Positions 25,806 to 34,341 are shown, counted from the stretch's first letter. The stretch: DNA of 64,000 bases from Simonsiella sp051414845 (GCA_051414845.1 CP183313.1:1-64000); one strand, 5' to 3'. The notes: generated by a model from the sequence alone, not told the origin. Translations and numbers: made by a program.

Positions 25806-26690
25806 ATGCTTCACGAATATCTTATTGCGCCGTTTACGGAATTTTCTTTTATGCGTTACGCGCTGGCGGCGGTGGTTTTTTTGGCATTGTCTGCCGCGCC
25901 TGTGGGCGTGTTTTTGGTGATGCGGCGCATGAGTTTGATTGGTGATGCTTTAAGCCATGCGGTGCTACCAGGGGCGGCAATTGGTTATATGATTGCGGGC
26001 TTGAGTTTGCCTGCGATGAGTATCGGTGGCTTTTTGGCGGGGATGTTGATGGCTTTTTTTGCGGGTTTGGTGAGCCGTTTTACGGAGTTGAAGGAAGACG
26101 CGAATTTCGCGGCGTTTTATTTGACGAGTTTGGCGATTGGGGTGATTTTGGTGAGTTTGGGTGGCAACAGTGTGGAATTGTTGCATTTACTGTTTGGCTC
26201 GGTGTTGGCGGTGGATTTGACGTCTTTGCGTTTAATGGGAGGCGTGGCAAGTTTGACGATTTTGGCTTTGGCGGTGATGTATCGTCCGCTGATGATGGAG
26301 AGCATTGACCCACTGTTTTTACGCGCAGTTAAGGGCAATGGTGGGTTGTGGCATGTGGCGTTTTTGGTGTTAGTAGTAATGAATTTGGTGGCAGGGTTTC
26401 AGGCTCTGGGGACGTTGATGTCGGTGGGCTTGATGATGTCGCCTGCGATTACAGCGCGTTTATGGGTGCGCAGTATGGGGGCTTTGATGGCGGTAGCGGC
26501 GGCGGGCGCGCTGGTATGTGGTTATGCTGGGTTGCTGCTGTCTTATCATCATCCTGCCAATATTCCATCTGGCCCGACGATTATTTTATTTTGCGGCGTT
26601 TGGTATGGTTTTTCAGTGTTGTTTGGGGCGAATAGTGGGATTGTGGTGAGATTGTTGCGTAAGAAACATCACAAATTAAAAGTGCAGTAA
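25806..26690 (+). CDS. Metal ABC transporter permease, ZnuB/MntB family
   Basis: This is the integral-membrane subunit of a zinc or manganese ABC importer. The 294-residue product has about eight to nine helices and the ABC-3 family signature VMRRMSLIGDALSHAVLPG, followed by GSVLAVDLTSLRL. The start at 25806 (MLHEYLIAPF) fits the family; an in-frame ATG 45 bases earlier starts inside the flanking repeat region. No ATPase or binding-protein gene is adjacent, so the permease is an orphan here and its partners must be elsewhere. Zinc and manganese cannot be told apart by eye. Confidence 0.88.
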   Translation: MLHEYLIAPFTEFSFMRYALAAVVFLALSAAPVGVFLVMRRMSLIGDALSHAVLPGAAIGYMIAGLSLPAMSIGGFLAGMLMAFFAGLVSRFTELKEDANFAAFYLTSLAIGVILVSLGGNSVELLHLLFGSVLAVDLTSLRLMGGVASLTILALAVMYRPLMMESIDPLFLRAVKGNGGLWHVAFLVLVVMNLVAGFQALGTLMSVGLMMSPAITARLWVRSMGALMAVAAAGALVCGYAGLLLSYHHPANIPSGPTIILFCGVWYGFSVLFGANSGIVVRLLRKKHHKLKVQ

Positions 26691-26691
26691 C

Positions 26692-26722
26692 AAAAAAAGA
26701 CGGTTATCTATCCGTCTTTTTT
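26692..26722. terminator. Bidirectional terminator between znuB-like gene and kpsS
   Basis: AAAAAAAGACGG and CCGTCTTTTTT are inverted arms around an eight-base loop. The T-tract runs into the kpsS stop codon (TTA on this strand at 26721), so the hairpin can terminate both convergent genes. Confidence 0.8.
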
Positions 26723-27974
26723 ATGGCTTATCGCTTGTAGCATAGGGATTGGGCGGCAATTTGACTTCGGTGTAAAAATTACCATTAATTTGTGTGTGAT
26801 TGATGTGATACATACGATAAGCGTTGAACAAATCCATATCAGGGCGTTTCGGGTCATTCCAAAACAGCGGCAGCGTTTTGCGGCTGGCGAGCCCGATGAT
26901 GTTGTAATGCGCCTTGCCCAAAACTTTGGTGGGCAAATGGTGCAATAGGGCGGAAATGCCGCTGGTGCTGTTTACCGTAACCATGCCAATCGCGGCGCGT
27001 AAGAAGACGGGCAGCGGAATGTCGTAAACATAAAACACACGCCCCTTTAAGGCTGGATGTTTGTCCACAAATTTTTCAATCGTGCGGCGGTAATTGGTAA
27101 AACCTCGGTCTACGGGGTGGTGTTTGATGATGAGTTTGGTGTCTTTGGGCGCGTGAATATGAAATGAACTCAATACATCAAGCAAACAATCGCCCATGGA
27201 CGCATAATCACTGTGGACACGAATTTGGCTATCAGTTGCTACTTGTAGCGGAAAAATAAAGAATTTTCCCATTTTGCCTGTGCGAATTTGCTCGGCAACG
27301 GCGGCATCACGCCATTTGTTCCACAGCCAACGCCAACCTGAACGAATCCAGCATTTGATGTAGTAATACGGATTTTGTGAACGATGATGACGGTAGTTGG
27401 GATAGTTGTCTTTACCAAAAAACATGGCACCATAATGCAAGATTGCTACAGTCGCCATTGGCGTAAAACCGCCACGAACGGGTTTAGGCTCTTGATAATG
27501 CTGTTGTTTTAATTCAGGATAGGCTGCCTGAAAAAACTCGGGTGCCAGTGGCAAAGGCGAATAGGCGTTCACGCCTTGTTGTTCCAAGGTTACCCAAAAT
27601 GGGCGGAAATAACCTTCTTCAAACGCCCAAAAGCTGATATTCAATTCTTGGCACACTTCGCGCGCGGTCACATGATAAGCGCGCGTATCGCCAAAGCAGA
27701 CCACCGCATCGATTTGATGTTTTGGCAAAAAATCGCGCAAAAAATCGGCAAAATCAAAAGTCATGCCGAGATAATCGTGCGTATCGCCTATCACTTCAGG
27801 ATAATCCCACGCGTCGCCGCCGTTGAAATTAATTTTGTGTACGCGCGAGCCACCCTGCCGCAACCAGTTGGCAAGGTGTTGAAAAAATGAGCCCAGCGGT
27901 CCTTGCAGCAACAAAATATTGCGATGAGCCGCCAGCTTTTCAATATTGGATTGAGCGTGATTGTTCATGTTCAT
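26721..27974 (-). CDS. kpsS: Capsule polysaccharide beta-Kdo transferase KpsS/LipB
   Basis: KpsS adds the first beta-linked Kdo to phosphatidylglycerol, starting the conserved glycolipid anchor of group 2 type capsules; LipB is the Neisseria name. The 417-residue product begins with the family motif NILLLQGPLGSFFQHLANWL and has IKHHPVDRG and TVNSTSGISALLHHLPTKVLG in its C-terminal half. The start at 27974 overlaps the kpsC stop by the classic ATGA, which shows translational coupling. An uptake-sequence piece at about 27522 encodes FQAAY. Capsule export (ctrABCD) and synthesis genes are not nearby. Confidence 0.92.
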   Translation of the reverse strand: MNMNNHAQSNIEKLAAHRNILLLQGPLGSFFQHLANWLRQGGSRVHKINFNGGDAWDYPEVIGDTHDYLGMTFDFADFLRDFLPKHQIDAVVCFGDTRAYHVTAREVCQELNISFWAFEEGYFRPFWVTLEQQGVNAYSPLPLAPEFFQAAYPELKQQHYQEPKPVRGGFTPMATVAILHYGAMFFGKDNYPNYRHHRSQNPYYYIKCWIRSGWRWLWNKWRDAAVAEQIRTGKMGKFFIFPLQVATDSQIRVHSDYASMGDCLLDVLSSFHIHAPKDTKLIIKHHPVDRGFTNYRRTIEKFVDKHPALKGRVFYVYDIPLPVFLRAAIGMVTVNSTSGISALLHHLPTKVLGKAHYNIIGLASRKTLPLFWNDPKRPDMDLFNAYRMYHINHTQINGNFYTEVKLPPNPYATSDKP

Positions 27975-30034
27975 TTCGGTCGCAACGAGCGATACAGTTG
28001 CACCAGTTTGCCCCATTGTTTGGCGGCGAAACTGCGATGTAGCGCGGTTTTGCCGTTGAGGGCTTGTTTTTGTTGTGTTAATAAATCGATGGCGGCGGCG
28101 GCGTTAATGCGGCGCTCCCAATCGTGGTGCACATATTGCGGATAATAAACCAGCGTGCCGCTGATGAGTTCAGGCAGCGTCAATTGGCGTGTGCGGCGCG
28201 ACAGCGACAATTTATCCGTGGTCAATCCCCAGCCCGCGTAAAACGGCAAACCGTAGCAAAACACTTTTTTGCCGCGCAACAAGGCTTCAAAACCTGTGAG
28301 CGAAGTCATGGTATGCACTTCATCGGCAACGTTCAGGCAGCTTAAAATATCTGCTTCAGGCGCGCTCATATCGGCTAAACGCGCCAAATCTGCTGCACTG
28401 ACTTCGCCCACACGATTGCCGCTGACCACATCAGGATGCGGTTTATAAATAATAAACGCATCAGGATTTGCCACGCGCACCGCTGACAATAAATCCGCGT
28501 TGCGCTGAATCTCGGGCGAACCAAAACGAATCGACGCATCATCTTCTACTTGCCCAGGCACCAGCAAAACGCGTTTGCCCGCTGCCGCTTCAGGCAGCTT
28601 GAAAACCGTGTTGCCCACATTGTATTTGCTGATTTGATTGTGCGTTAATTTTTCCTGCAAATCGTGTGCCAACTGAATATCTTGCTGGCCAAATATTTGG
28701 TTTTGCAAAATAAATTCTAAACGCGAAGGTTTATCGGCAGCAAAATAAATGCCCAAATCGTCCAAAACCAGCGACAGCGGCTGCACCAAATTTGAGCCCA
28801 AGCCCACCGAGCGCACAAAACCATCTTCCATGCGCAACACCGCCAAACCGCGTTCGCGCGCAAAATCTTCAATCGCTGTTTTGCCGTAGCCCCACATCAA
28901 GATTTTGCTGTTTTCAGGCAGCCTTTGCTCCGCCAACGCTGCCACCGATTTAGCAAAATGTAAACGGCAGGCAGGATAAGCAAAAAATGGCTTCATCACC
29001 GCGCGTTTCCACAATGACATGCCCACACAAAACACATCGCCCGCGAGTAACTGATTAAAGCGCGCTTCGTGGCGCAAATAATCCAGCACATCTTCCAACG
29101 CGCCTGTCGCGCCTGTATTCGGATTGATGTAACGCGCATAATCCAAATAGGCTGCCTGAAAAAGTTGCAGCACCGAACGCGATGCGCGGCGTGGCGAGTT
29201 TGCCAAAGCCAACGCCGCTGTGTGGCGGTCATCGCTCACGCCCCAGCCCGCATACCACGGCACGCCAAAAGTTACCACAGACTTGCCACACAACAAAGCT
29301 TCAAAGCCCATTTGCGAAGTAACACAATAGACTTTATCCACGCATTGCAGGAAAGAAATTGGGTTCACATCATCGGTAAACAAACGCACATTCGCGCCCA
29401 AATCACGCACATCGCCCAAATAGCCGCGTTTTTTGCCGCTCAACACATCAGGATGCGTTTTGACCCAAATTTCCGCGTCAGGATTTTCCGCCACCGCCGC
29501 GCGCAGCATTGCCGCAAAATGCGTTTCGTCTGCTTGTCCAAATTTCACCGCCATATCACCAAAGGTTTGGTCTACCACCAAAACCAACGCTTTTTCAGGT
29601 AGCTTCGCCGCGTCAAACATCGGCGCATGATTGTATTTAGACAGACAATGCGCCAACAAAAAATCACAAGCCGCTTGCGCTCGCACCAAGTTTTCAGGCT
29701 GCCTGAAAGACGCATCTTGCGCCAACAGCAAGTTTTCCAAACGCGACGGCTGCGTGGTGTCGTAATAAATGCCCACATCGTCCACCACCATAGAAAACGG
29801 CGGATAACCTTGCACGCCCAAACCCAGCGAGCGCACAAAGCCATCTTCCAGCGCAACAAACGGCACACCACGCTGCGCCGCCCAAGCGCGCGCTTTGTGT
29901 GTAGTCGGGCGCAAACCCCAGCCAAGCACCACTTGCGCGCCATCGCCCGATTTTTGCAGCGCAAACTCAGGCAAAAATGCCGCCAAATGCGGAATTTTGC
30001 GAATGCCAGCGGAAGGAATATAAGCGCGTTTCAC
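27971..30034 (-). CDS. kpsC: Capsule polysaccharide beta-Kdo transferase KpsC/LipA
   Basis: KpsC extends the poly-Kdo linker on the lipid made by KpsS. The 687-residue product is a tandem of two homologous transferase domains. Each has an EDGFVRS(L/V)GLG motif, a DD(V/L)GIY strand, an (I/V)KPHPDV or VKTHPDV segment and a (T)S(Q/L)(M/T)GFEALL(C/R)GK site. Each half also has a near-identical FYAGWG or WYAGWG motif. Two subdomains of this size are typical for LipA. It is upstream of and overlaps kpsS. Uptake-sequence pieces encode internal peptides FRQPEN, FQAAY and RLPENSK. Confidence 0.93.
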   Translation of the reverse strand: MKRAYIPSAGIRKIPHLAAFLPEFALQKSGDGAQVVLGWGLRPTTHKARAWAAQRGVPFVALEDGFVRSLGLGVQGYPPFSMVVDDVGIYYDTTQPSRLENLLLAQDASFRQPENLVRAQAACDFLLAHCLSKYNHAPMFDAAKLPEKALVLVVDQTFGDMAVKFGQADETHFAAMLRAAVAENPDAEIWVKTHPDVLSGKKRGYLGDVRDLGANVRLFTDDVNPISFLQCVDKVYCVTSQMGFEALLCGKSVVTFGVPWYAGWGVSDDRHTAALALANSPRRASRSVLQLFQAAYLDYARYINPNTGATGALEDVLDYLRHEARFNQLLAGDVFCVGMSLWKRAVMKPFFAYPACRLHFAKSVAALAEQRLPENSKILMWGYGKTAIEDFARERGLAVLRMEDGFVRSVGLGSNLVQPLSLVLDDLGIYFAADKPSRLEFILQNQIFGQQDIQLAHDLQEKLTHNQISKYNVGNTVFKLPEAAAGKRVLLVPGQVEDDASIRFGSPEIQRNADLLSAVRVANPDAFIIYKPHPDVVSGNRVGEVSAADLARLADMSAPEADILSCLNVADEVHTMTSLTGFEALLRGKKVFCYGLPFYAGWGLTTDKLSLSRRTRQLTLPELISGTLVYYPQYVHHDWERRINAAAAIDLLTQQKQALNGKTALHRSFAAKQWGKLVQLYRSLRPK

Positions 30035-30165
30035 GGCTGTGCTCGGTTAAGAAAAACGGTGTATTTTAGCAAAAAACGCTGTGGCGATGTATAGCCGCTT
30101 AAAATTAAAAATGCTGCTGAAATATTTATAAAACCTTTTCAGGCTGCCTGAAATATACTTGATTC

Positions 30166-30268
30166 GTCATTCCCGCGCAGGTGGGAATCCGTGGTTAATC
30201 TACACAAATATTTACTCAAAATAGCAAACTGGATAGCCAACACGGATTCCCGCCTACGCGGGAATGAC
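30166..30268. repeat. Inverted pair of dRS3-like repeats
   Basis: ATTCCC-N8-GGGAAT occurs at 30169-30188 and again at 30246-30265. This is exactly the layout of the dRS3 repeat of Neisseria meningitidis. The two copies are inverted to one another, with outer and inner flanks GTCATTCCCGC / GGGAATCCGTG also matching in reverse (about 28 bases). They enclose about 50 bases of unique sequence. The block lies between kpsC and yidC, with an uptake sequence on each side. Confidence 0.8.
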
Positions 30269-30316
30269 GGTGGTGTAGGTTTTGCAATGTTTTCAGGCAG
30301 CCTTTATTGCTATTAC

Positions 30317-32005
30317 TTATTTATTTTTCTTTTTATTTTTACTGTCAGTAGGTGCTTTATCCAAAACTTCTACCGCACCCACAGCACTAGCCGCTTGGGT
30401 TTGCTTATTCACTATCCATTGTTGACCAATGGTAATCAAGTTATTGACCACATAATACAGCACCAAACCCGCTGGGAAGAAGAAGAACATTACCGAGAAC
30501 ATCAGCGGCATGATTTTCATCATTTGCGCTTGCATCGGGTCGCTTGGTGGCGGGTTGAGCGTGGTTTGGAACCACATTGTTGCCGCCATCAGAATCGGCA
30601 AAATAAACCAAGGGTCGGGGCGGCTCAAATCGTTAATCCAGCCGAGCCACGGTGCTTGGCGCAATTCTACCGACAAGAAAATCATCCAATACAAACCGAT
30701 GAAAATCGGCATTTGAATCAACATAGGCAAACAGCCGCCTAACGGGTTGATTTTCTCTTCACGATAAAGCTGCATCATGCCTTGTTGCAAAGCCATGCGG
30801 TCTTCGGGATTGGGGAATTTCTTCTTCAAGGCTTCCATTTTTGGCGCAACGGTGCGCATTTTCGCCATGGATTTATATGCCTTTTGGTTCAATGGGAACA
30901 GAACGGCTTTCACAATAATCGTCAGTAAAATAATCGCCCAGCCCCAGTTCCCTACCAAGCCGTGCAACCAGTTCAGCAAGGCGAACAATGGCGCAGCGAA
31001 AATATGCACACGACCGTAATCTTTGGTTAATTCAAACTCGGGCGATACGGTTTTCAAAATGCTGGTTACTTGTGGGCCTGCGTACAAGTTGGCGGCGAAA
31101 GTTTTGCTGCCGCCTGCTGGAATATCCGCTGCGGGTACATTCGCGCCTGCGCTGTATAAATTGTCGCCGCGACGCTTGATGTCTACGGTACACGCATTGT
31201 TGGCGCACAAGTTCTCGCCGTTTTCAGGCTGCATAATCCATGCGGACACGAAATAATGCTGAATCATGCCGACATAGCCGCCTGTTGCCTTGCGTTGGTA
31301 TTCAGCTTCGGATTTGCCCGATTCAAAATCGTCGTCCAAATCGCTGTAATTCACTTTTTGGAAATCGCCTGTATCAGGCGTGTATACCACAGGACCATTG
31401 TAGCTGTGCATAAACCAGCCTTCGCCCTCGGGTGCGCTTTTATCGCGTACGATGTTGTACGATGTGCCGACTTTGCGCGGCGCGTTGCTGGTGTTTTTCA
31501 CATCAAAGCGCACGTTCACCAAATAATTGTCTTTGCCAAAGGTATAAACTTTGTCCACTTGCAAACCATTGTGTTCAGGCGCGGTCAAACGCACTTCTAC
31601 TTTGTCGCCTTGCACGGCGTAGGTTTTTTGTGCGGCAGTGAAATTTACGCCGTTCAGCAAGTTTTTACCTGTTTCGTCAATCAGTTGCGATTGCGCGATG
31701 TAGGTCAGCGGCTGACCTTCGGCAAACAAAACAAAATCTTTGCTTGCGTCGGCAGCAGCGTTGTATTTGCGCAAAGTTAAGCCACGCAAATCGCCGCTCT
31801 GCTCATCAATCACGGCTTTCACCGCATCGGTATCCACCGTAACAGGCAAAGTCGCGCCCAAAGGCGAACTTTGTGCTGCTACTGCCGCGCTTTGTTGCGC
31901 TGCCGCAGTTTGCGCTTGCGGTTTTTTGCTGGGGAACATCGCTTCCCAGCCCATTAAAATCAGCATGGACAACGCCATGACTGTGATTAATCTTTTAAAA
32001 TCCAT
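30317..32005 (-). CDS. yidC: Membrane protein insertase YidC
   Basis: YidC inserts and folds inner-membrane proteins, alone or with SecYEG. The 562-residue product has the Gram-negative layout: an N-terminal signal anchor (LITVMALSMLILMGWEAMF), a large periplasmic domain (about 60-340), then the conserved five-helix core with FPLNQKAYKSMAKM, NPLGGCLPMLIQMPIFIGLY and a PAGLVLYYVVNNLITIGQQ helix. The tail is lysine-rich. It is the last gene of the rpmH-rnpA-yidD-yidC cluster. No trmE (mnmE) follows; the repeat region and kpsC come next. Confidence 0.98.
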   Translation of the reverse strand: MDFKRLITVMALSMLILMGWEAMFPSKKPQAQTAAAQQSAAVAAQSSPLGATLPVTVDTDAVKAVIDEQSGDLRGLTLRKYNAAADASKDFVLFAEGQPLTYIAQSQLIDETGKNLLNGVNFTAAQKTYAVQGDKVEVRLTAPEHNGLQVDKVYTFGKDNYLVNVRFDVKNTSNAPRKVGTSYNIVRDKSAPEGEGWFMHSYNGPVVYTPDTGDFQKVNYSDLDDDFESGKSEAEYQRKATGGYVGMIQHYFVSAWIMQPENGENLCANNACTVDIKRRGDNLYSAGANVPAADIPAGGSKTFAANLYAGPQVTSILKTVSPEFELTKDYGRVHIFAAPLFALLNWLHGLVGNWGWAIILLTIIVKAVLFPLNQKAYKSMAKMRTVAPKMEALKKKFPNPEDRMALQQGMMQLYREEKINPLGGCLPMLIQMPIFIGLYWMIFLSVELRQAPWLGWINDLSRPDPWFILPILMAATMWFQTTLNPPPSDPMQAQMMKIMPLMFSVMFFFFPAGLVLYYVVNNLITIGQQWIVNKQTQAASAVGAVEVLDKAPTDSKNKKKNK

Positions 32006-32110
32006 AGCTTACTTTCTGTGTGGGTATGGAATGGTTTGTTTTTTTGTATTTCTGCTTGTGCCTCAAACTTTTCAGGCAGCCTGAAAACGAAGTTTAGCGT
32101 AGCGAAAAGT

Positions 32111-32326
32111 TCACGGTACAGGGTCGTAACCGCTGCCGCCCCAAGGATGACAGCGACAAATCCGTTTCGCCGCCAAGCAGCCGCCTTTACACGCACCATG
32201 TTTGCGAATCGCTTCTACCGCATATTGCGAACACGTTGGCAAATAGCGACAACGCGGCGGAATCAGCGGGCTAATGGCGAGTTGATAAAACCGAATGAGA
32301 GCGAGAAAAAGTTTGCTTAACATCAT
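32111..32326 (-). CDS. yidD: Membrane protein insertion efficiency factor YidD
   Basis: This is a small membrane-associated protein that helps insertion of membrane proteins near YidC. The 71-residue product has the family hallmark FYQLAISPLIPPRCRYLPTC, followed by SQYAVEAIRKHG and three further cysteines before the tail HPWGGSGYDPVP. A second ATG lies one codon downstream, so the exact start is open. It is placed between rnpA and yidC as in most bacteria, with an uptake sequence in each gap. Confidence 0.95.
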   Translation of the reverse strand: MMLSKLFLALIRFYQLAISPLIPPRCRYLPTCSQYAVEAIRKHGACKGGCLAAKRICRCHPWGGSGYDPVP

Positions 32327-32393
32327 GGTTTTCTCTTTTCAGGCAGCCTGAAAGCGTTTTGCAAAGGTTTCAGCCTGGAAAAATACTAAAAAT

Positions 32394-32741
32394 TTACAAC
32401 CGCCGTTTGCCCAACATCATTTCCGCCAACTCATCCCGCGCTGTGTTCGCGCTCTCTGTGTCAAACGCCGTGCGCACGCGCACGACAAAATCGTGTGGCG
32501 GTAAAACGTGTTTATGCCGCCGAAACCAATCGCGGATAACCCGTTTCATGAAGTTGCGGCGGTTGGCGCGCTTGGCGGCTTTTTTGCTGACCACCAAGCC
32601 TAAACGTGCAAAACCTTGCGGATTGTTTTCCAGTCGCAACACTTGCAAATACACGCGCGAACGCTGTTTTCTAAGTGCAAAAACGGAAGAAAAATCTTCC
32701 GTTTTTAATAGGCGATAGGCTTTGCCAAATCGGTTGTCCAA
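32394..32741 (-). CDS. rnpA: Ribonuclease P protein component
   Basis: This is the protein subunit of RNase P, which matures the 5' ends of tRNAs. The 115-residue basic product has FGKAYRLLKTEDFSSVF at its N-terminus, matching Neisseria RnpA, and the RNR signature KAAKRANRRNFMKRVIRDWFR. The start is a TTG two bases after the rpmH stop codon, judged by the family N-terminus; no ATG fits better. Tight spacing implies co-translation with rpmH. The RNA component gene (rnpB) is not in this window. Confidence 0.93.
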   Translation of the reverse strand: MDNRFGKAYRLLKTEDFSSVFALRKQRSRVYLQVLRLENNPQGFARLGLVVSKKAAKRANRRNFMKRVIRDWFRRHKHVLPPHDFVVRVRTAFDTESANTARDELAEMMLGKRRL

Positions 32742-32743
32742 AC

Positions 32744-32878
32744 TTATACAGACAAGCGTTTACGACCTTTGGCACGGCGCGCAGCCAAAACAGCGCGACC
32801 ACCGCGAGTTTTAGAGCGAACCAAGAAGCCGTGAGTGCGTTTGCGTTTAGTAACTGAAGGTTGATAAGTGCGTTTCAT
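32744..32878 (-). CDS. rpmH: 50S ribosomal protein L34
   Basis: Translating the minus strand from the ATG at 32878 gives a 44-residue basic protein with the full L34 pattern: MKRTYQPSVTKRKRTHGF, then LVRSKTRGGRAVLAARRAKG and KRLSV. AGGA lies a few bases upstream (TAGGAATCCAAC). It heads the rpmH-rnpA-yidD-yidC cluster. In many bacteria, including meningococcus, rpmH is divergent from dnaA; here dnaA is about 33 kb away and the adjacent upstream gene is a CYTH protein. Confidence 0.97.
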   Translation of the reverse strand: MKRTYQPSVTKRKRTHGFLVRSKTRGGRAVLAARRAKGRKRLSV

Positions 32879-33037
32879 GTTGGATTCCTAGAATAAATGG
32901 AAAAAATTAAACGGCGCATTAAACCTGTTTTGACTGCTTTTGTCAATCAAAATAAATGTTTTGCGCACGATTTTACAGAGAGGGTGAGGCTTCAGATTGC
33001 CTGAAATACAACAGTTTTTGCTTGCGAATACAGGCTA

Positions 33038-33514
33038 TTATTTGTCCGCCCAACTGCTGTATGGGTGTTTACTTAAATACGCGTTGGTAAAACGTCCATC
33101 GCTGGTGATTTCGCGCCCGAGCCATGTCGGTTTCGGATAGTCGGCGGCTTCGTTGGCAAGTTCGAGTTCACATACCACTAAAGGTGCATTTTCGCCGAAG
33201 AACTCGTCAATTTCGAAGACAAAGCCGTCTATTTCGACCAAATGGCGATGTTTTTCCACTTTGAATGGACACATGGTTTGCAACATGATTTGCGCGTCGG
33301 GTAGCGGAATTTCGTATTCAAATTCGCTGCGCGAAACGTCGCTAATGTAGCCTTTGAGCGTGAGCCATGCGCGGTTGCTGCTGATGCGCACGCGAATGGT
33401 GCGCTCTTTTTCTACGCTTAAATAACCTTGTTGCAACACCAAAGTTTGCTGTACTTGGTTTTTCCAACTGTCGTCGTTTAACAAAAAACGGCGTTCAATT
33501 TCTATATTGCTCAT
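33038..33514 (-). CDS. CYTH-domain protein (class IV adenylate cyclase/tripolyphosphatase fold)
   Basis: This is a small CYTH-fold phosphohydrolase, most likely an inorganic tripolyphosphatase-type enzyme; the exact activity is unproven. The 158-residue product opens with the metal-binding EIERRFL motif (ExExK-like) and continues with alternating charged beta-strands such as TIRVRISSNRAWLTLKG and FEYEIPLPDA, ending LSKHPYSSWADK. It starts 13 bases after the hemJ stop. The only ribosome-binding candidate is the AAGG that belongs to an uptake sequence ending one base before the ATG. Confidence 0.85.
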   Translation of the reverse strand: MSNIEIERRFLLNDDSWKNQVQQTLVLQQGYLSVEKERTIRVRISSNRAWLTLKGYISDVSRSEFEYEIPLPDAQIMLQTMCPFKVEKHRHLVEIDGFVFEIDEFFGENAPLVVCELELANEAADYPKPTWLGREITSDGRFTNAYLSKHPYSSWADK

Positions 33515-33527
33515 GTTTCAGGCTGCC

Positions 33528-33941
33528 TTAAAAGGGTTTAAAAATAACGAGATAAAGTGCGCCTAATAACGCGAAAACAGGCAGTTCATTGAATAAGCGA
33601 TACCATTTGTGGCTATGCGTGTTGCGCTTGTGCACAAAATCGCGCAGTAAAAAGCCGCACCAAATATGATACGCCGCGAGCAATAAGCCTAATGTGATTT
33701 TGCCGTGTATCCATGCGGGGAAACCGAGTTGCGTAATTGGCATAATAATGCCCACAATAAGCGCGCCAATGCCCCAAGGCGTCATGAATTTAAACAGTTT
33801 TTGCGCCATGATGAGCAGGCGGTTGTATTCAGTTGCGTCGGTTGCCATGGCTAAATTGACGAAAATGCGCGGCAGATAAAATAAGCCTGCAAACCATGAA
33901 ACGATGAAAAAGATGTGAAAGAATTTATACCATAAATACAT
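33528..33941 (-). CDS. hemJ: Protoporphyrinogen IX oxidase HemJ family
   Basis: HemJ is an inner-membrane haem-biosynthesis enzyme oxidising protoporphyrinogen IX. The 137-residue product has four to five helices and the family N-terminus LWYKFFHIFFIVSWFAGLFY with its conserved histidine, followed by LPRIFVNLA, and a later GFPAWIHGKITLGLLLAAYH segment. The length matches the family. An uptake sequence abuts the ATG and supplies the only AGG-like ribosome site (10-base spacing). The CYTH gene lies 13 bases downstream, so the two are probably co-transcribed. Confidence 0.85.
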   Translation of the reverse strand: MYLWYKFFHIFFIVSWFAGLFYLPRIFVNLAMATDATEYNRLLIMAQKLFKFMTPWGIGALIVGIIMPITQLGFPAWIHGKITLGLLLAAYHIWCGFLLRDFVHKRNTHSHKWYRLFNELPVFALLGALYLVIFKPF

Positions 33942-34041
33942 TTTCAGGCAGCCTGAAAGAAAAAACGCGGTATTTTAACGCAAAAGCGGTACAATACGCG
34001 CTTTTCTGTTTTAGGCTGCCTGAAAAATACGAGAGTTTGCT

Positions 34042-34341
34042 ATGACCGCTTCGATGTACACTTTGCTCATCTTAACTTTGATTTTTGCCAACGCGCCTTT
34101 CTTAACGCAGCGCGTGTTGGGCGTTTTGCCTGTGCACCAGAAACATGTTGGCTTTCATTTATTGGAATTGGCGATTGGTTTTGTGGCGGTGGGGGCGATT
34201 GCTTATGTGTTGGAAAGTCGCTCAGGCATGGTGCATTCGCAAGGGTGGCAATTTTATGCGGTGGCGATTTGTTTGTATTTGGTGTTTGCGTTTCCTGCGT
34301 TTGTGTGGCGGTATTTTTGGAGTGGGCGCAACAAGGAATAA
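34042..34341 (+). CDS. DUF2818 family membrane protein
   Basis: This 99-residue inner-membrane protein has three predicted helices (TLLILTLIFANAPFL; LLELAIGFVAVGAIAYVL; FYAVAICLYLVFAFPAFVW) and ends in a basic tail. It matches the DUF2818 pattern. In many beta-proteobacteria this gene closes the nuo operon, but here no nuo genes are adjacent. GAGAG upstream is the ribosome site, and a TACAAT box lies about 55 bases upstream. The function is unknown. Confidence 0.75.
   Translation: MTASMYTLLILTLIFANAPFLTQRVLGVLPVHQKHVGFHLLELAIGFVAVGAIAYVLESRSGMVHSQGWQFYAVAICLYLVFAFPAFVWRYFWSGRNKE

Noticed and set aside
30166..30268. A CRISPR array, because of repeated units with a spacer
   Set aside because: There are only two units, they are inverted rather than direct repeats, and they match the dRS3 layout.
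32879..33037. A possible replication origin upstream of rpmH
   Set aside because: No run of TTATNCACA-type DnaA boxes was found; the region is A/T-rich only.
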